Shown here piece by piece: positions 57,501 through 64,000 of a DNA stretch of 64,000 bases (its first letter is position 1; each line of letters opens with the position of its first letter). Location: contig NZ_JAMZNK010000024.1 of the NCBI RefSeq assembly GCF_027980145.1, positions 1 to 64,000 on the forward strand. Direction: 5' to 3'. The stretch is from Flavobacterium azizsancarii. GTDB lineage: Bacteria; Bacteroidota; Bacteroidia; Flavobacteriales; Flavobacteriaceae. The translations under genes and the position numbers were made by a program. Below the pieces are notes generated by a model. The model saw nothing but the letters and a program-made list of their open reading frames with translations. It searched no databases and was not told where the DNA came from.

Positions 57501-60500
57501 AACTCTACCTCAGCTCCACAATTTGGCTATCTGAATATCAATAATACAGCAGGTGTTAATGCGAGTGTTGGCTGGACTATTGCTTATGCCCTTACGATAG
57601 GGAGCGGTGCATCATTTAATGCAGGCATATCAACTCATAATTTGCTGGGCACTCTTACCAATAATGGCATAATAACAAGTGCAGGTACTTTTAATTTTAT
57701 TCCTTCCTCTGCAGTGATGCTTAATATGGGAACTAATTTTTCAAGTACAGGAACTGTGGTTTTTGGCGGCACGGGAGCTATAACACTTGCCGGGAATCCC
57801 GTGTCATTACAAAACGTGCTCATTTCAAATACAAATCCGGCAGGCATTACTTCTGTTTCTAATCTCACAATTAAAAACAATTTTACCATTAATAACGGAT
57901 CGGTATTTAATGCAGGAATTTATAATTATTTACTTGGGGGGAACCTATTAAATAATGGTACTTTAAATAGTGGAACTTCTATTTTTACTTTAAACGGAAG
58001 TGCTGCTCAGGACTTGTACTGTATTTCTCCTTTATATGGTCTTATCATAAACAATAGCAGCGGAATTGTTACGATGTCCACAAATATAACGGTTAACAAT
58101 ACCCTGAGTTTTACAACAGGGAAAATTAAAACAGGTAATTATGTAGTTATTCAACCGGCCGCAGGTTCAGTTTTAGGAGCAGCCCAAAATACAGGCTGGA
58201 TCTATGGCAGCTTGCAGAAAAATACAGGAACCGGAGTAATTACCAAAACTTTCGAAATAGGAAATTCGACTAACTACCTTCCTGTTTCTGTGGCTTTTGC
58301 CAATATTAGTACTTCCGGAGATTTGACAGTGTCTACTATTGAAGGCGATCAGCCCAGCATAAGCAATTCACTGATCAATCCTGATAAAAGCGTAAACAGG
58401 TATTGGACAATAAATAACAATGGAATTATCTTTAGTACTGCTAATGTTATTTTTAATTACCTAGCAGCAGATCTGGATGTGGGAGCCGTTACAAATGCTT
58501 TTGTTTTAGGAGAATACAATAGTGGTTCCTGGAATTATCCTATGGTTACAGCCTTAACAGCTACAAGTCTTACAGCTGGTGGAATTACCAATTTTGCAGA
58601 TTTCCAAATTGGGCAATTAACGATTTCTATTAAGACCTGGGACGGTGGTGCCGGAACGATTAATTGGGGAGATGCAGCCAACTGGAATGTTGATGGTGTT
58701 CCTACAGTGAATGACAATGTGCAATTAACCGGTGCCTATATTATTAACATTAATGTTCCAGCCATAACTAAGAGTCTCTTACTAAGTGATCCGGATCTGG
58801 TTTTAAGTACTATTGGTGTAAATACACTTTCGATTTCGGGAGATCTGACACTGGCCTCAGGAACATTTAACATGGCTGGAGCATTTCCATCAATAACAGG
58901 CCTTGTTGATGTATCGGCAGGAACTGTGGGCTTTACCGGATTGGGGTCACAAACCATACCGGCATATAATTATTATAATCTGGTAAGCAGTTCAACTGGC
59001 ACCAGAGTATTTGCATCAACGGGTATAATTGGGATTACCAATACATTTACTCCAGGGGTGAACAGTTATACGGTTGCGGGAAGTACTGTCAGTTATAATG
59101 GTAACGGAGCTCAGACAATAGCGGCGACTGCCTATAATAATCTTACACTGGATAATGCGGGTATAAAAACCTTTGCAGCAGGTGTTACCCGTATTACCGG
59201 CAGCCTTATCAATGCAGGTACAATTACCCCGGATGCATTATCCAATGCGGGTACTATTAGTTATAATGGTACTTCTGACCAAACCATTGCAGATATGGTT
59301 TATTACAACCTTGACGCTTCAAATCCATCAGGTATTGTAACGCTGCATGATGTAACTGTCAATAAAGTTTTTAGTGTAAGTCTTGGGGCTGTTCATATAG
59401 GAAGTACAAATGATGAGCATAAAATTAATGTTTATGACGATATTATTATTGCCAGCGGAGCAACTTTAACCATATCTCCTTCTTCAGATGCTACACATTC
59501 GATCAATATTGCCGGAGATATAATCAATAATGGGGTAATGGATATGACTGCTGATTCAAATAGTCTGGCTACTGTGAGTTTTATAAGAGATGGAAATCAA
59601 ACCATATCAGGATCAGGCATTAGTGATTTCCATCAAATCATAGTAAATCAAGGTTATAACAATGCCAATATACTTGATGTAACGACTTCCGGATTTGTTG
59701 TTCCAATCGGTTTTTTGACTTTAAGTAATGGAACATTTAAACTCGATAATACAAGTTTGGATATAACTCCATTTGCAGCAGATATTGTCAGTGACCATTA
59801 TTTAATTCCTTCAAGCGCCGGTTTATGGGTAAATGCAGGAACAGTTAATTCATCTTCTATGAATTGGACTGTTGCAGGATCCGTACAAGTAACGGGAGGA
59901 ACCCTGAATATGGGAAATGCGACAGACAATGTAGTGATTCCTAAAAATCAGGCACAGTTTTCAGTTTCAGCAGGAACATTAAATTTGGCTTCGTCAATTA
60001 GTAATCCTGGCGCAACATGGAATTTTAATATGCAAGGAGGAATTATGAATGTAAATACATTTGGAAGTACACTAAGTAGTATTGTTCCTTTTAATATGGA
60101 TGTTGTCACGGATGCTTTTAATGTATCAGGAGGAACAATCGTTATTCAAAATTCAGGAGGAACTGCAGGGCAGAATCTGGGGTATCAAAACCTGTCTGCA
60201 GCTGGTACGGGATTTACCGGAGGAATGCTTCAAATGGGAAATTCTGCTACTGCAGGAACTCAGATAATGGGTATTAATACCACTAGGCCGCTTTTTAATT
60301 TACAAGTGAGTAATGCAGGTGTTACAGTTCCTTTGGTAGGTAATGATTTAACAGTTAAAAATAATGTTACCATTACTGCAGGTACATTGGATATAAATGA
60401 CAGGCTTATAGCCATAGGAGGAAACATCACTAGCAGTGGAAATTTTATTGTTAATGAGGGAACTGTTGAAATGAACGGAACTAATCCACAAACAATCGCT

Positions 60501-62042
60501 GCATCCGCTTTTACAGGAAATCTGATCAGAAACTTAACCATTGCCAACCCGGCAGGTGTCGGGCTGGCAGGCCCATTAAACCTGACAGAAATATTACTTG
60601 TAAACACGGGCACTTTAAGTTCTGCAGGCAATCTTACGCTGATTTCAACAGTGGATAAGACAGCGCTAATTGACGGAAGCGGTCAAGGGGCAGTCTCAGG
60701 AAATGTTACCATGCAGCGTTATCTGGTTGCAGGATTTGGCTATAAATATTTTAGCTCACCTTTTCAGAATGTTACAGTAAACAGTTTTGCATCAACAGTA
60801 GATTTAAATGCAGGTTTCCCTAATTTCTATAATTACATTGAAAACAAGCTAAGCAGCGGATTTACTTCATATACCAATCCTTCAAATCCATTGTACCCAA
60901 TGCAGGGCTATGCCGCAGATTTTGGATCTGCTACAGTACAGAAAACGGTAATTATGACCGGACTTGTAAATAACGGTAGTCTTTCAACTACGTTATACAA
61001 CAACAATCAACCCTATACCAAAGGATTTAACCTGGTTGGAAACCCTTATCCTTCTCCTGTCAATTGGGATTCGCCAACAGGCTGGAACAAGACAAACATA
61101 GACAATGCTATTTATTTCTTTAACTCCGGAGCAGTAAGCCAGTATACAGGGGCATACAGCTCTTATATTAATGGTGTTTCCAGCGATGGACTTACAGTTC
61201 CTATTATTGCTTCTATGCAGGGATTTTTTATACATGTTAGTGATGGTGCATATCCGGTAGCAGGAACACTGGCAATAAATAATACTGCAAGAACAGACGA
61301 TCTTTCACCTGTTTTTCATAAATCAACGATGCGCACAGCTAATTCTGATTCTGATAGAATTCTGATTAGAATCAGTGCTAATTTTTCAGATCATACCCAG
61401 TCAGCCGATCCATTGGTTGTTTATAGGGCTAATGAAGCTAGTTCTAATTTTGACAAGAGTTATGATGCTATAAAACTGATGAATATAGATGATCAGCTGC
61501 CCAATTTATACTCCATAGCAGCCGATAATTCAAAATTAGTAATCAATGGACTTTCCACAATAGATGGGGCAACAGTAATTCCTCTTGGAATAAAAACCGA
61601 GCGAGATGGTACAATAAGTTTTAATCTTCGGGATATTGAAAATTTGCCTGTACATCTTAACCTCTATTTAAGAGATACTCAAACGGGTATCAGTAAGGAT
61701 TTGCAAAAGGATCCGGTCTACAGTGTAAATTTAAAAAAGGGAATTATAGAAAATCGTTTCTTTTTGTTTTTCAAGGCTGTAGATGGTGTTATTGAAAATA
61801 ACGACAACATTTTTATGGCCTACGGGTCAGGTGTCGATATGTTTATTAAAATTAAGCTTGTAGATGAGCAGCCTGGTAAATTGCTTATTCATAATATTCT
61901 GGGTCAGGAAATATCAAGTACTCCAATAAGTGGAAACGGTGAATATAACCTGGGGCATCTAACATCAAATTTAGTGTACTTTGTTAGTTTTATTACTTCG
62001 GGTAGTAAATATACCGTTAAAATAATCACTGCTGAGCAATAA
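51504..62042 (+). CDS. Giant 3512-residue secreted repeat protein (adhesin-like), LamG-containing
   Basis: The signal peptide covers ~30 residues. An N-terminal domain (FDFWYMGIRYTTIGATTNGW) is followed by FN3 (~240-330), a LamG/concanavalin domain (~344-552, ISYYKFEGNAADATGNN to QGTLDDMVVYHRELS), and an Ig-like/PKD-like unit (~560-629). Then come about 2400 residues of beta-solenoid-like repeats (INNGTFTNTG, FNNLxxxNxxG, TINGNLxxxxG) in three blocks, each opened by a WxGxxxxDWxxAANW motif (about 53404, 55918 and 58636). The C-terminal ~60 residues (LVDEQPGKLLIHNILGQE, NLVYFVSFITSGSKYTVKI) look like a type IX secretion sorting domain. It is probably a long surface stalk or adhesin exported by T9SS and made with the chaperone-usher-like genes around it. 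Confidence 0.82.
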   Translation: MKTKIIFALSCRCMLVIFLLLSVNTKLFSQSITNYAFVGTTAAGFTPITGGNTTTWTGSTDDAVSALIPIGFDFWYMGIRYTTIGATTNGWLTLGTVATDFVYNNNLSASGSPRPVIAPLWDDLDIVSTANVTYRTAGAVGNRVFTIQYLNTEWNYLALGAVCSFQVNFYETTGKIEFVYRSDAFAVNAPSASIGITTAATGSGNFLSVNNAGTSVSSTTVATVTTKRVTGRTYGFTSPIPITPGNLSFSAITLSSMTLNWNDLSTNERGFVIYRSTDGVNYSFISQTAAGATSSLQTGLTAATTYYWKVYAITEGAMSSALNGTQATTCNGPVISQLPVTNLISYYKFEGNAADATGNNSGTLQGGTPTPSVDRFNNAGKAYAFNGTTNYISTTNLYVNPASVSVSSWFKTTSAIGGALIGFSSLQTGAGGTRDRFVYMTGTGVLYFGVAPGAVKKYINTTTAYNDGNWHMVTATLGGGGMKLYIDGVLSASDLTVTAAETTTGYWRLGYSDISTWPNESSSYFFQGTLDDMVVYHRELSASEVSVLYNSPDGAGSNSPVCAGANLNLTASSISGASYSWTGPNGFTSLLQNPSLTYSAAYAGTYTVQVNVAGCAVTTTAYTNVVSTTSSGQWTGNVSNDWANAANWCSGTLPTAATDVVITAGAARMPNISTSVNSRSLTINNGANLTLAVSGTLNIAGSLINNGTFTNTGTVNFNGTTGQQTFSGLTSFFNLTLSNSSGLLLPLGITINNDLIIAAGTLNANNFNISIAGNWTNNTSGTAFTAGTGTVSFNSTTAKVIGGTFSTTFNNLIIANVGNTVSLAVNASITGNLWVNTGTFDLGAFTANRATAGGTLTLANNATLKIGGTNTYPSNYTTNTLVTASTVEYSGTNQIVANQVYGNLRLSSSGGLAVKTFPVTALTIIGNLTSAIGAGTSVIFTAGSAITINGNTVIGASTTFNGGSFIHNVGGNWINNGTFNGNTGTVIFTGSGTTVSGPGTQNFNSLTVAASLVSFSAEGLTLSGNLATTGSGSFIQASGGTLTMTGTGVTISGVSISVDNLAISGSVTTTSSIILTGNLAVSGSFTASTGTIIMSGTSKSISGSGTKTFYILSLTGTVTTAVNFSISSVLLVYGSLTASAGTVTFTGTSSLSGIANLFNVTINGTSFQLSANANLGIAGALTVTAGTLNVSATPNTINFNGSGAQSINAITYNNLVTSNAGTKTAAGAITVNNDITIGLGTTFIAGTFTHSIYNNWYNNGIFTAGTSTVQFLGSQNSVISGATTFNIVTVNNTSSAITLTLLSNISVATINMTSGTVHTGTNTLIITTTRTGNGIILGTITRNHAFSSGTSYAFEGPNNLITFTLASAINSVTITAISAPVSDFPFNGSINRTYTVTIPSGTYDNATLRLHYEDNELNGSNESTMALWHYNGASWGYSGKTFNNTTSNYVEQTLLLNITNRWTISDNSNVVQWNGSVSTDWNTAANWTVTQGSASAPPAATDIVNLGTATFTNQPTISTAVTVKNINFGSQKSVTLSMAAGGSLVSSNMNGIWSTNATHTLNVNAQTISVNGDLALSDGTSGHAINLNIDSGTLNIIGALTENGNANITFTGAGNLNIGGDFNYVNGIFTPGSGTVTYNGSSNQNVGIVNYNNLMINKTVANAIAVSALTIAGDLNITAGEFDSNAASVIAGNVNIASGTIFQNNSTVSVGGNWNNNGSFASNNSGTSVIFNGTGTQTISTTSFNNLVFNKPVGTLATLTGNVTINGNLNGTSGTLDIQSYYFNRITQGGTATLNDDATLIIGADNAPNNFSNYILSTGSSVVFNGIGTQHLLLPGVVYGNIIFRNSGTKILYTPITVKNNLTIESTAIFNAGANTITLNGNWFNNGTFVPAASTLLLTGATKTITGDTTFNGLTVTGSYTILNNVTFNGLLNITSSGSLSGGAGISTVVNADLINSGTLYTLGTTTFTGTILQTLSLINAVTTVAITVNFNGSVSPVLNSTSAPQFGYLNINNTAGVNASVGWTIAYALTIGSGASFNAGISTHNLLGTLTNNGIITSAGTFNFIPSSAVMLNMGTNFSSTGTVVFGGTGAITLAGNPVSLQNVLISNTNPAGITSVSNLTIKNNFTINNGSVFNAGIYNYLLGGNLLNNGTLNSGTSIFTLNGSAAQDLYCISPLYGLIINNSSGIVTMSTNITVNNTLSFTTGKIKTGNYVVIQPAAGSVLGAAQNTGWIYGSLQKNTGTGVITKTFEIGNSTNYLPVSVAFANISTSGDLTVSTIEGDQPSISNSLINPDKSVNRYWTINNNGIIFSTANVIFNYLAADLDVGAVTNAFVLGEYNSGSWNYPMVTALTATSLTAGGITNFADFQIGQLTISIKTWDGGAGTINWGDAANWNVDGVPTVNDNVQLTGAYIININVPAITKSLLLSDPDLVLSTIGVNTLSISGDLTLASGTFNMAGAFPSITGLVDVSAGTVGFTGLGSQTIPAYNYYNLVSSSTGTRVFASTGIIGITNTFTPGVNSYTVAGSTVSYNGNGAQTIAATAYNNLTLDNAGIKTFAAGVTRITGSLINAGTITPDALSNAGTISYNGTSDQTIADMVYYNLDASNPSGIVTLHDVTVNKVFSVSLGAVHIGSTNDEHKINVYDDIIIASGATLTISPSSDATHSINIAGDIINNGVMDMTADSNSLATVSFIRDGNQTISGSGISDFHQIIVNQGYNNANILDVTTSGFVVPIGFLTLSNGTFKLDNTSLDITPFAADIVSDHYLIPSSAGLWVNAGTVNSSSMNWTVAGSVQVTGGTLNMGNATDNVVIPKNQAQFSVSAGTLNLASSISNPGATWNFNMQGGIMNVNTFGSTLSSIVPFNMDVVTDAFNVSGGTIVIQNSGGTAGQNLGYQNLSAAGTGFTGGMLQMGNSATAGTQIMGINTTRPLFNLQVSNAGVTVPLVGNDLTVKNNVTITAGTLDINDRLIAIGGNITSSGNFIVNEGTVEMNGTNPQTIAASAFTGNLIRNLTIANPAGVGLAGPLNLTEILLVNTGTLSSAGNLTLISTVDKTALIDGSGQGAVSGNVTMQRYLVAGFGYKYFSSPFQNVTVNSFASTVDLNAGFPNFYNYIENKLSSGFTSYTNPSNPLYPMQGYAADFGSATVQKTVIMTGLVNNGSLSTTLYNNNQPYTKGFNLVGNPYPSPVNWDSPTGWNKTNIDNAIYFFNSGAVSQYTGAYSSYINGVSSDGLTVPIIASMQGFFIHVSDGAYPVAGTLAINNTARTDDLSPVFHKSTMRTANSDSDRILIRISANFSDHTQSADPLVVYRANEASSNFDKSYDAIKLMNIDDQLPNLYSIAADNSKLVINGLSTIDGATVIPLGIKTERDGTISFNLRDIENLPVHLNLYLRDTQTGISKDLQKDPVYSVNLKKGIIENRFFLFFKAVDGVIENNDNIFMAYGSGVDMFIKIKLVDEQPGKLLIHNILGQEISSTPISGNGEYNLGHLTSNLVYFVSFITSGSKYTVKIITAEQ

Positions 62043-62089
62043 ATAAAAATAAATGATGATAACCGGAATGATTATCAAAATGAAGTAAG

Positions 62090-62623
62090 ATGAAAAATAA
62101 AATAAAATACTTTTTCAATAGTAAAATATCCATAGTGATTGTTTTTTCTATTGCCTCTTTTTTAGCCACTTTTTCAGCCCGTGCCCAAGGTCCGGAGAAC
62201 CCTCCCAAACCTGTAGTAATATATGTAAATCCGGCACAGGGATTGAATTTTGGAGCTTTTTATCAGGGAGGTACAGGAGGTTCAGTGATGGTGTATCCAA
62301 ACGGATCAAGAACAACAACAGGCAGTGTAATACAAACCAGTCAGGGGGTTTCCTTTTCTCCTGCAATATTTGAAGTAGAGGCCGAACCTGGCACATTGGT
62401 TACTATTGTAAACGGACCCGATGTTACTCTTACCGGAAGTAACGGAGGTACAATAGTTCTAAGTATAGGTAGTGCCGATCCACCAAGCCCGTTTATTGCG
62501 ACAGCCACTTCTCCTTCAAGAACCCTTATTAGGATAGGTGGAACATTAACCATAGGTAATCCATTAGTCAATCCTCCGGGAAATTATAACGGTACCTTTT
62601 CTGTAACATTTATTCAACCCTAA
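62090..62623 (+). CDS. DUF4402-family protein (second copy)
   Basis: This 177-residue secreted DUF4402 protein has a signal peptide ending SARAQ and a body GLNFGAFYQGGTGGSVMVYP to YNGTFSVTFIQP. Unlike the first copy, its mature N-terminus is proline-rich (GPENPPKPVVIYVNPAQ) and not an alternating donor strand, so it may be a tip or base subunit. It sits 47 bases after the giant protein and 3 bases before the usher gene. Confidence 0.82.
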   Translation: MKNKIKYFFNSKISIVIVFSIASFLATFSARAQGPENPPKPVVIYVNPAQGLNFGAFYQGGTGGSVMVYPNGSRTTTGSVIQTSQGVSFSPAIFEVEAEPGTLVTIVNGPDVTLTGSNGGTIVLSIGSADPPSPFIATATSPSRTLIRIGGTLTIGNPLVNPPGNYNGTFSVTFIQP

Positions 62624-62626
62624 CCC

Positions 62627-64000
62627 ATGCACAAAGTCAACGTCAGTTTACATACATGCTTTTGGGCTAAGATTACCATTGTGTGGATCATAATGGCAGG
62701 ATCGGGTATGACATGTAAAGCCCAGACGATAACTGATTATGATGAAATTTCAGTATCATTCAATATTCAGCGCATCGGTACAGCAGAAATGTCGACTCTT
62801 ATCTATAATCAAACGGCGTACATACCTGTGGTTGATCTCTTTGATTTTTTAAAGATCAATATAATAGTAAGGGATCTGGATGCTCTAAGCGGGACATTCA
62901 TCCACCCAAATTCAGCATTTTTATTTGATTTGCCCAATAATCGTATTGTTTATCAGGGAAAGAATTTTGATCTAAAACCCAATAGTCTTATTAGAACTAC
63001 AACGAATCTTTATCTGCGTTCTGATTATTTTTATGAGATTTTCGGGTTGAATTGCCTGTTTAATTTTCGTAGTCTTTCGGTAGTTATTAGCACAGATTTA
63101 GAGCTGCCTATTATGCGTGAAATGAGATTGGAACAGATGAGAAATAACCTAAACAAATTGCAGGGTGTTTTTAAAACAGATGAATTTGTGGGACGCAAAA
63201 ATCCATCTTTTTATTTCGGGACAGCAGATTATTCATTTGTTACTTCGGCTGGAAATAAAGAAACTCCCACAGACACCAGAGCAAGTCTTGGTGTTGGCGG
63301 TATAGTAGCTGGCGGCGAAACAAATGTAATCCTGAATTATCAGAGTAATATTGCTTTTTCTAATCGCCAGCAGTATTACTTGTGGCGCTATGTAGATAAT
63401 GACAAAACTTTTGCCAGACAGTTTTTAGCCGGAAAAATAAGAGGACAGTCTATTTCGTCTATTTATGCCCCTATAGTTGGTGTGCAGGTTACTAACGCTC
63501 CTACAACTTACCGACGCTCGTTTGGGACCTATACCATAAATAATTATACAGAGCCAAATTGGACTGTAGAATTGTACGTTAACGGTGTGCTTATTAATTA
63601 CATTAAAGCTGATGCGGCTGGTTTTTATACTTTTAAAGTACCTCTTGTCTATGGAAATACTGCTGTAAAGTTACGATTCTACGGTCCGTTTGGAGAAGAA
63701 CGCTCCACCGAACAAAATATAAATATTCCCTTTAATTTTTTACCCAAAGGCGAATTCGAATATACAGCCAGTGCAGGTATTGTGGAAGATGGACAAGATA
63801 CGCGGTTTGCAAGATTTAGTAGCAATTACGGATTTAACAAAAATATTACTGTAGGAGCCGGATTTGAATACTTGTCTTCTATAACTTCGGGAACAGAAAT
63901 TCCTTATGTAAATACTTCTTTTCGTTTGTTACCAAATTTACTCATCTCAGGAGAGTATGATTTTAATGTGAGGTCCAAGGCAGTATTGAGTTATAATTTA
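62627..64000 (+). CDS. Fimbrial-usher-like outer membrane protein (3' end beyond the window)
   Basis: The gene starts ATG at 62627, 3 bases after the DUF4402 stop, and is open to the window edge (458 codons). A signal peptide ends CKAQ. Residues ~30-180 are a soluble domain (TAYIPVVDLFDFLKINIIV, SAFLFDLPNNRIVYQGKNF). From ~190 on there are outer-membrane beta strands (FYFGTADYSFVTSAG, TNVILNYQSNIAFSN). The segment WTVELYVNGVLINYIKADAA, GFYTFKVPLVYG and EFEYTASAG parallels the usher plug and the start of its barrel (VxVYQNG, PGPFxI, YxVTAG). The whole usher cannot be checked because the end is missing. Confidence 0.7.
   Translation, partial: MHKVNVSLHTCFWAKITIVWIIMAGSGMTCKAQTITDYDEISVSFNIQRIGTAEMSTLIYNQTAYIPVVDLFDFLKINIIVRDLDALSGTFIHPNSAFLFDLPNNRIVYQGKNFDLKPNSLIRTTTNLYLRSDYFYEIFGLNCLFNFRSLSVVISTDLELPIMREMRLEQMRNNLNKLQGVFKTDEFVGRKNPSFYFGTADYSFVTSAGNKETPTDTRASLGVGGIVAGGETNVILNYQSNIAFSNRQQYYLWRYVDNDKTFARQFLAGKIRGQSISSIYAPIVGVQVTNAPTTYRRSFGTYTINNYTEPNWTVELYVNGVLINYIKADAAGFYTFKVPLVYGNTAVKLRFYGPFGEERSTEQNINIPFNFLPKGEFEYTASAGIVEDGQDTRFARFSSNYGFNKNITVGAGFEYLSSITSGTEIPYVNTSFRLLPNLLISGEYDFNVRSKAVLSYNL

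Noticed and set aside
53366-58957. Long antisense reading frames opposite the giant repeat protein
   Set aside because: They are valine/proline-rich mirror images of the repetitive threonine/asparagine-rich coding strand. They lack starts, domains or independent conservation signals, so they are shadows of the sense gene.

Overview
The window reads as a chromosomal stretch of a Bacteroidota bacterium, most likely a Flavobacterium or close relative. The DNA is AT-rich. It carries SusC/SusD pairs with lipoprotein signals, a hybrid two-component regulator, promoters of the Bacteroidota type (TTTG, about 20 bases, TAnnTTTG), and secreted proteins with C-termini like those sorted by type IX secretion. 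It opens with the 3' end of a 5S rRNA gene and its terminator.

Layout. (1) 0-2 kb: end of an rRNA operon, then a decayed CocE-type hydrolase gene whose 3' end is replaced by the last codons of an insertion-sequence transposase. (2) 2-18.4 kb: a polysaccharide utilisation locus. It holds a GH16 glucanase, a GH10 xylanase, a surface glycan-binding lipoprotein, SusD, SusC, a giant hybrid two-component regulator (one-base frameshift) and a GH3 beta-glucosidase. The regulator would sense an oligosaccharide, SusC/SusD/SGBP would bind and import it, and the glycosidases would cut beta-glucan or xylan chains to sugars. (3) 18.8-23.7 kb: a PAP2 phosphatase and an EptA-type phosphoethanolamine transferase, followed upstream by an OmpR/histidine-kinase pair, together resembling a lipid A remodelling module. 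(4) 23.9-29 kb: housekeeping and redox genes (SDR, divergent NmrA/HxlR pair, succinate-semialdehyde-type dehydrogenase, phosphoglycerate mutase). (5) 29.2-35 kb: an ergothioneine-type operon: EgtB, a disulfide reductase, a BCCT transporter, EgtD and a racemase-family protein. (6) 35.2-42 kb: a GGCT-like protein, a very large AsmA-family protein, a TetR-SDR pair with visible operators, and a cupin truncated at its 5' end.

(7) 42-49 kb is an accessory graveyard. It contains an orphan polymorphic-toxin tip with a likely immunity gene, a dead tyrosine recombinase, small gene pairs that look like toxin-antitoxin modules, an Rhs core fused to the same insertion-sequence end seen at the window start, two decayed DUF6965 copies, a LysR fragment, a dead SDR gene and two tRNA 3'-end remnants. 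(8) 50-64 kb (open at the right edge) is the most interesting part. Five tightly packed genes run in one direction: a DUF4402 pilin-like protein, a PapD-type periplasmic chaperone, a 3512-residue secreted repeat protein, a second DUF4402 protein, and a protein with the plug-and-barrel layout of a fimbrial usher. I read this as a chaperone-usher-like surface fibre system in a Bacteroidota host, combined with a giant adhesin that appears to use a type IX-like sorting tail.
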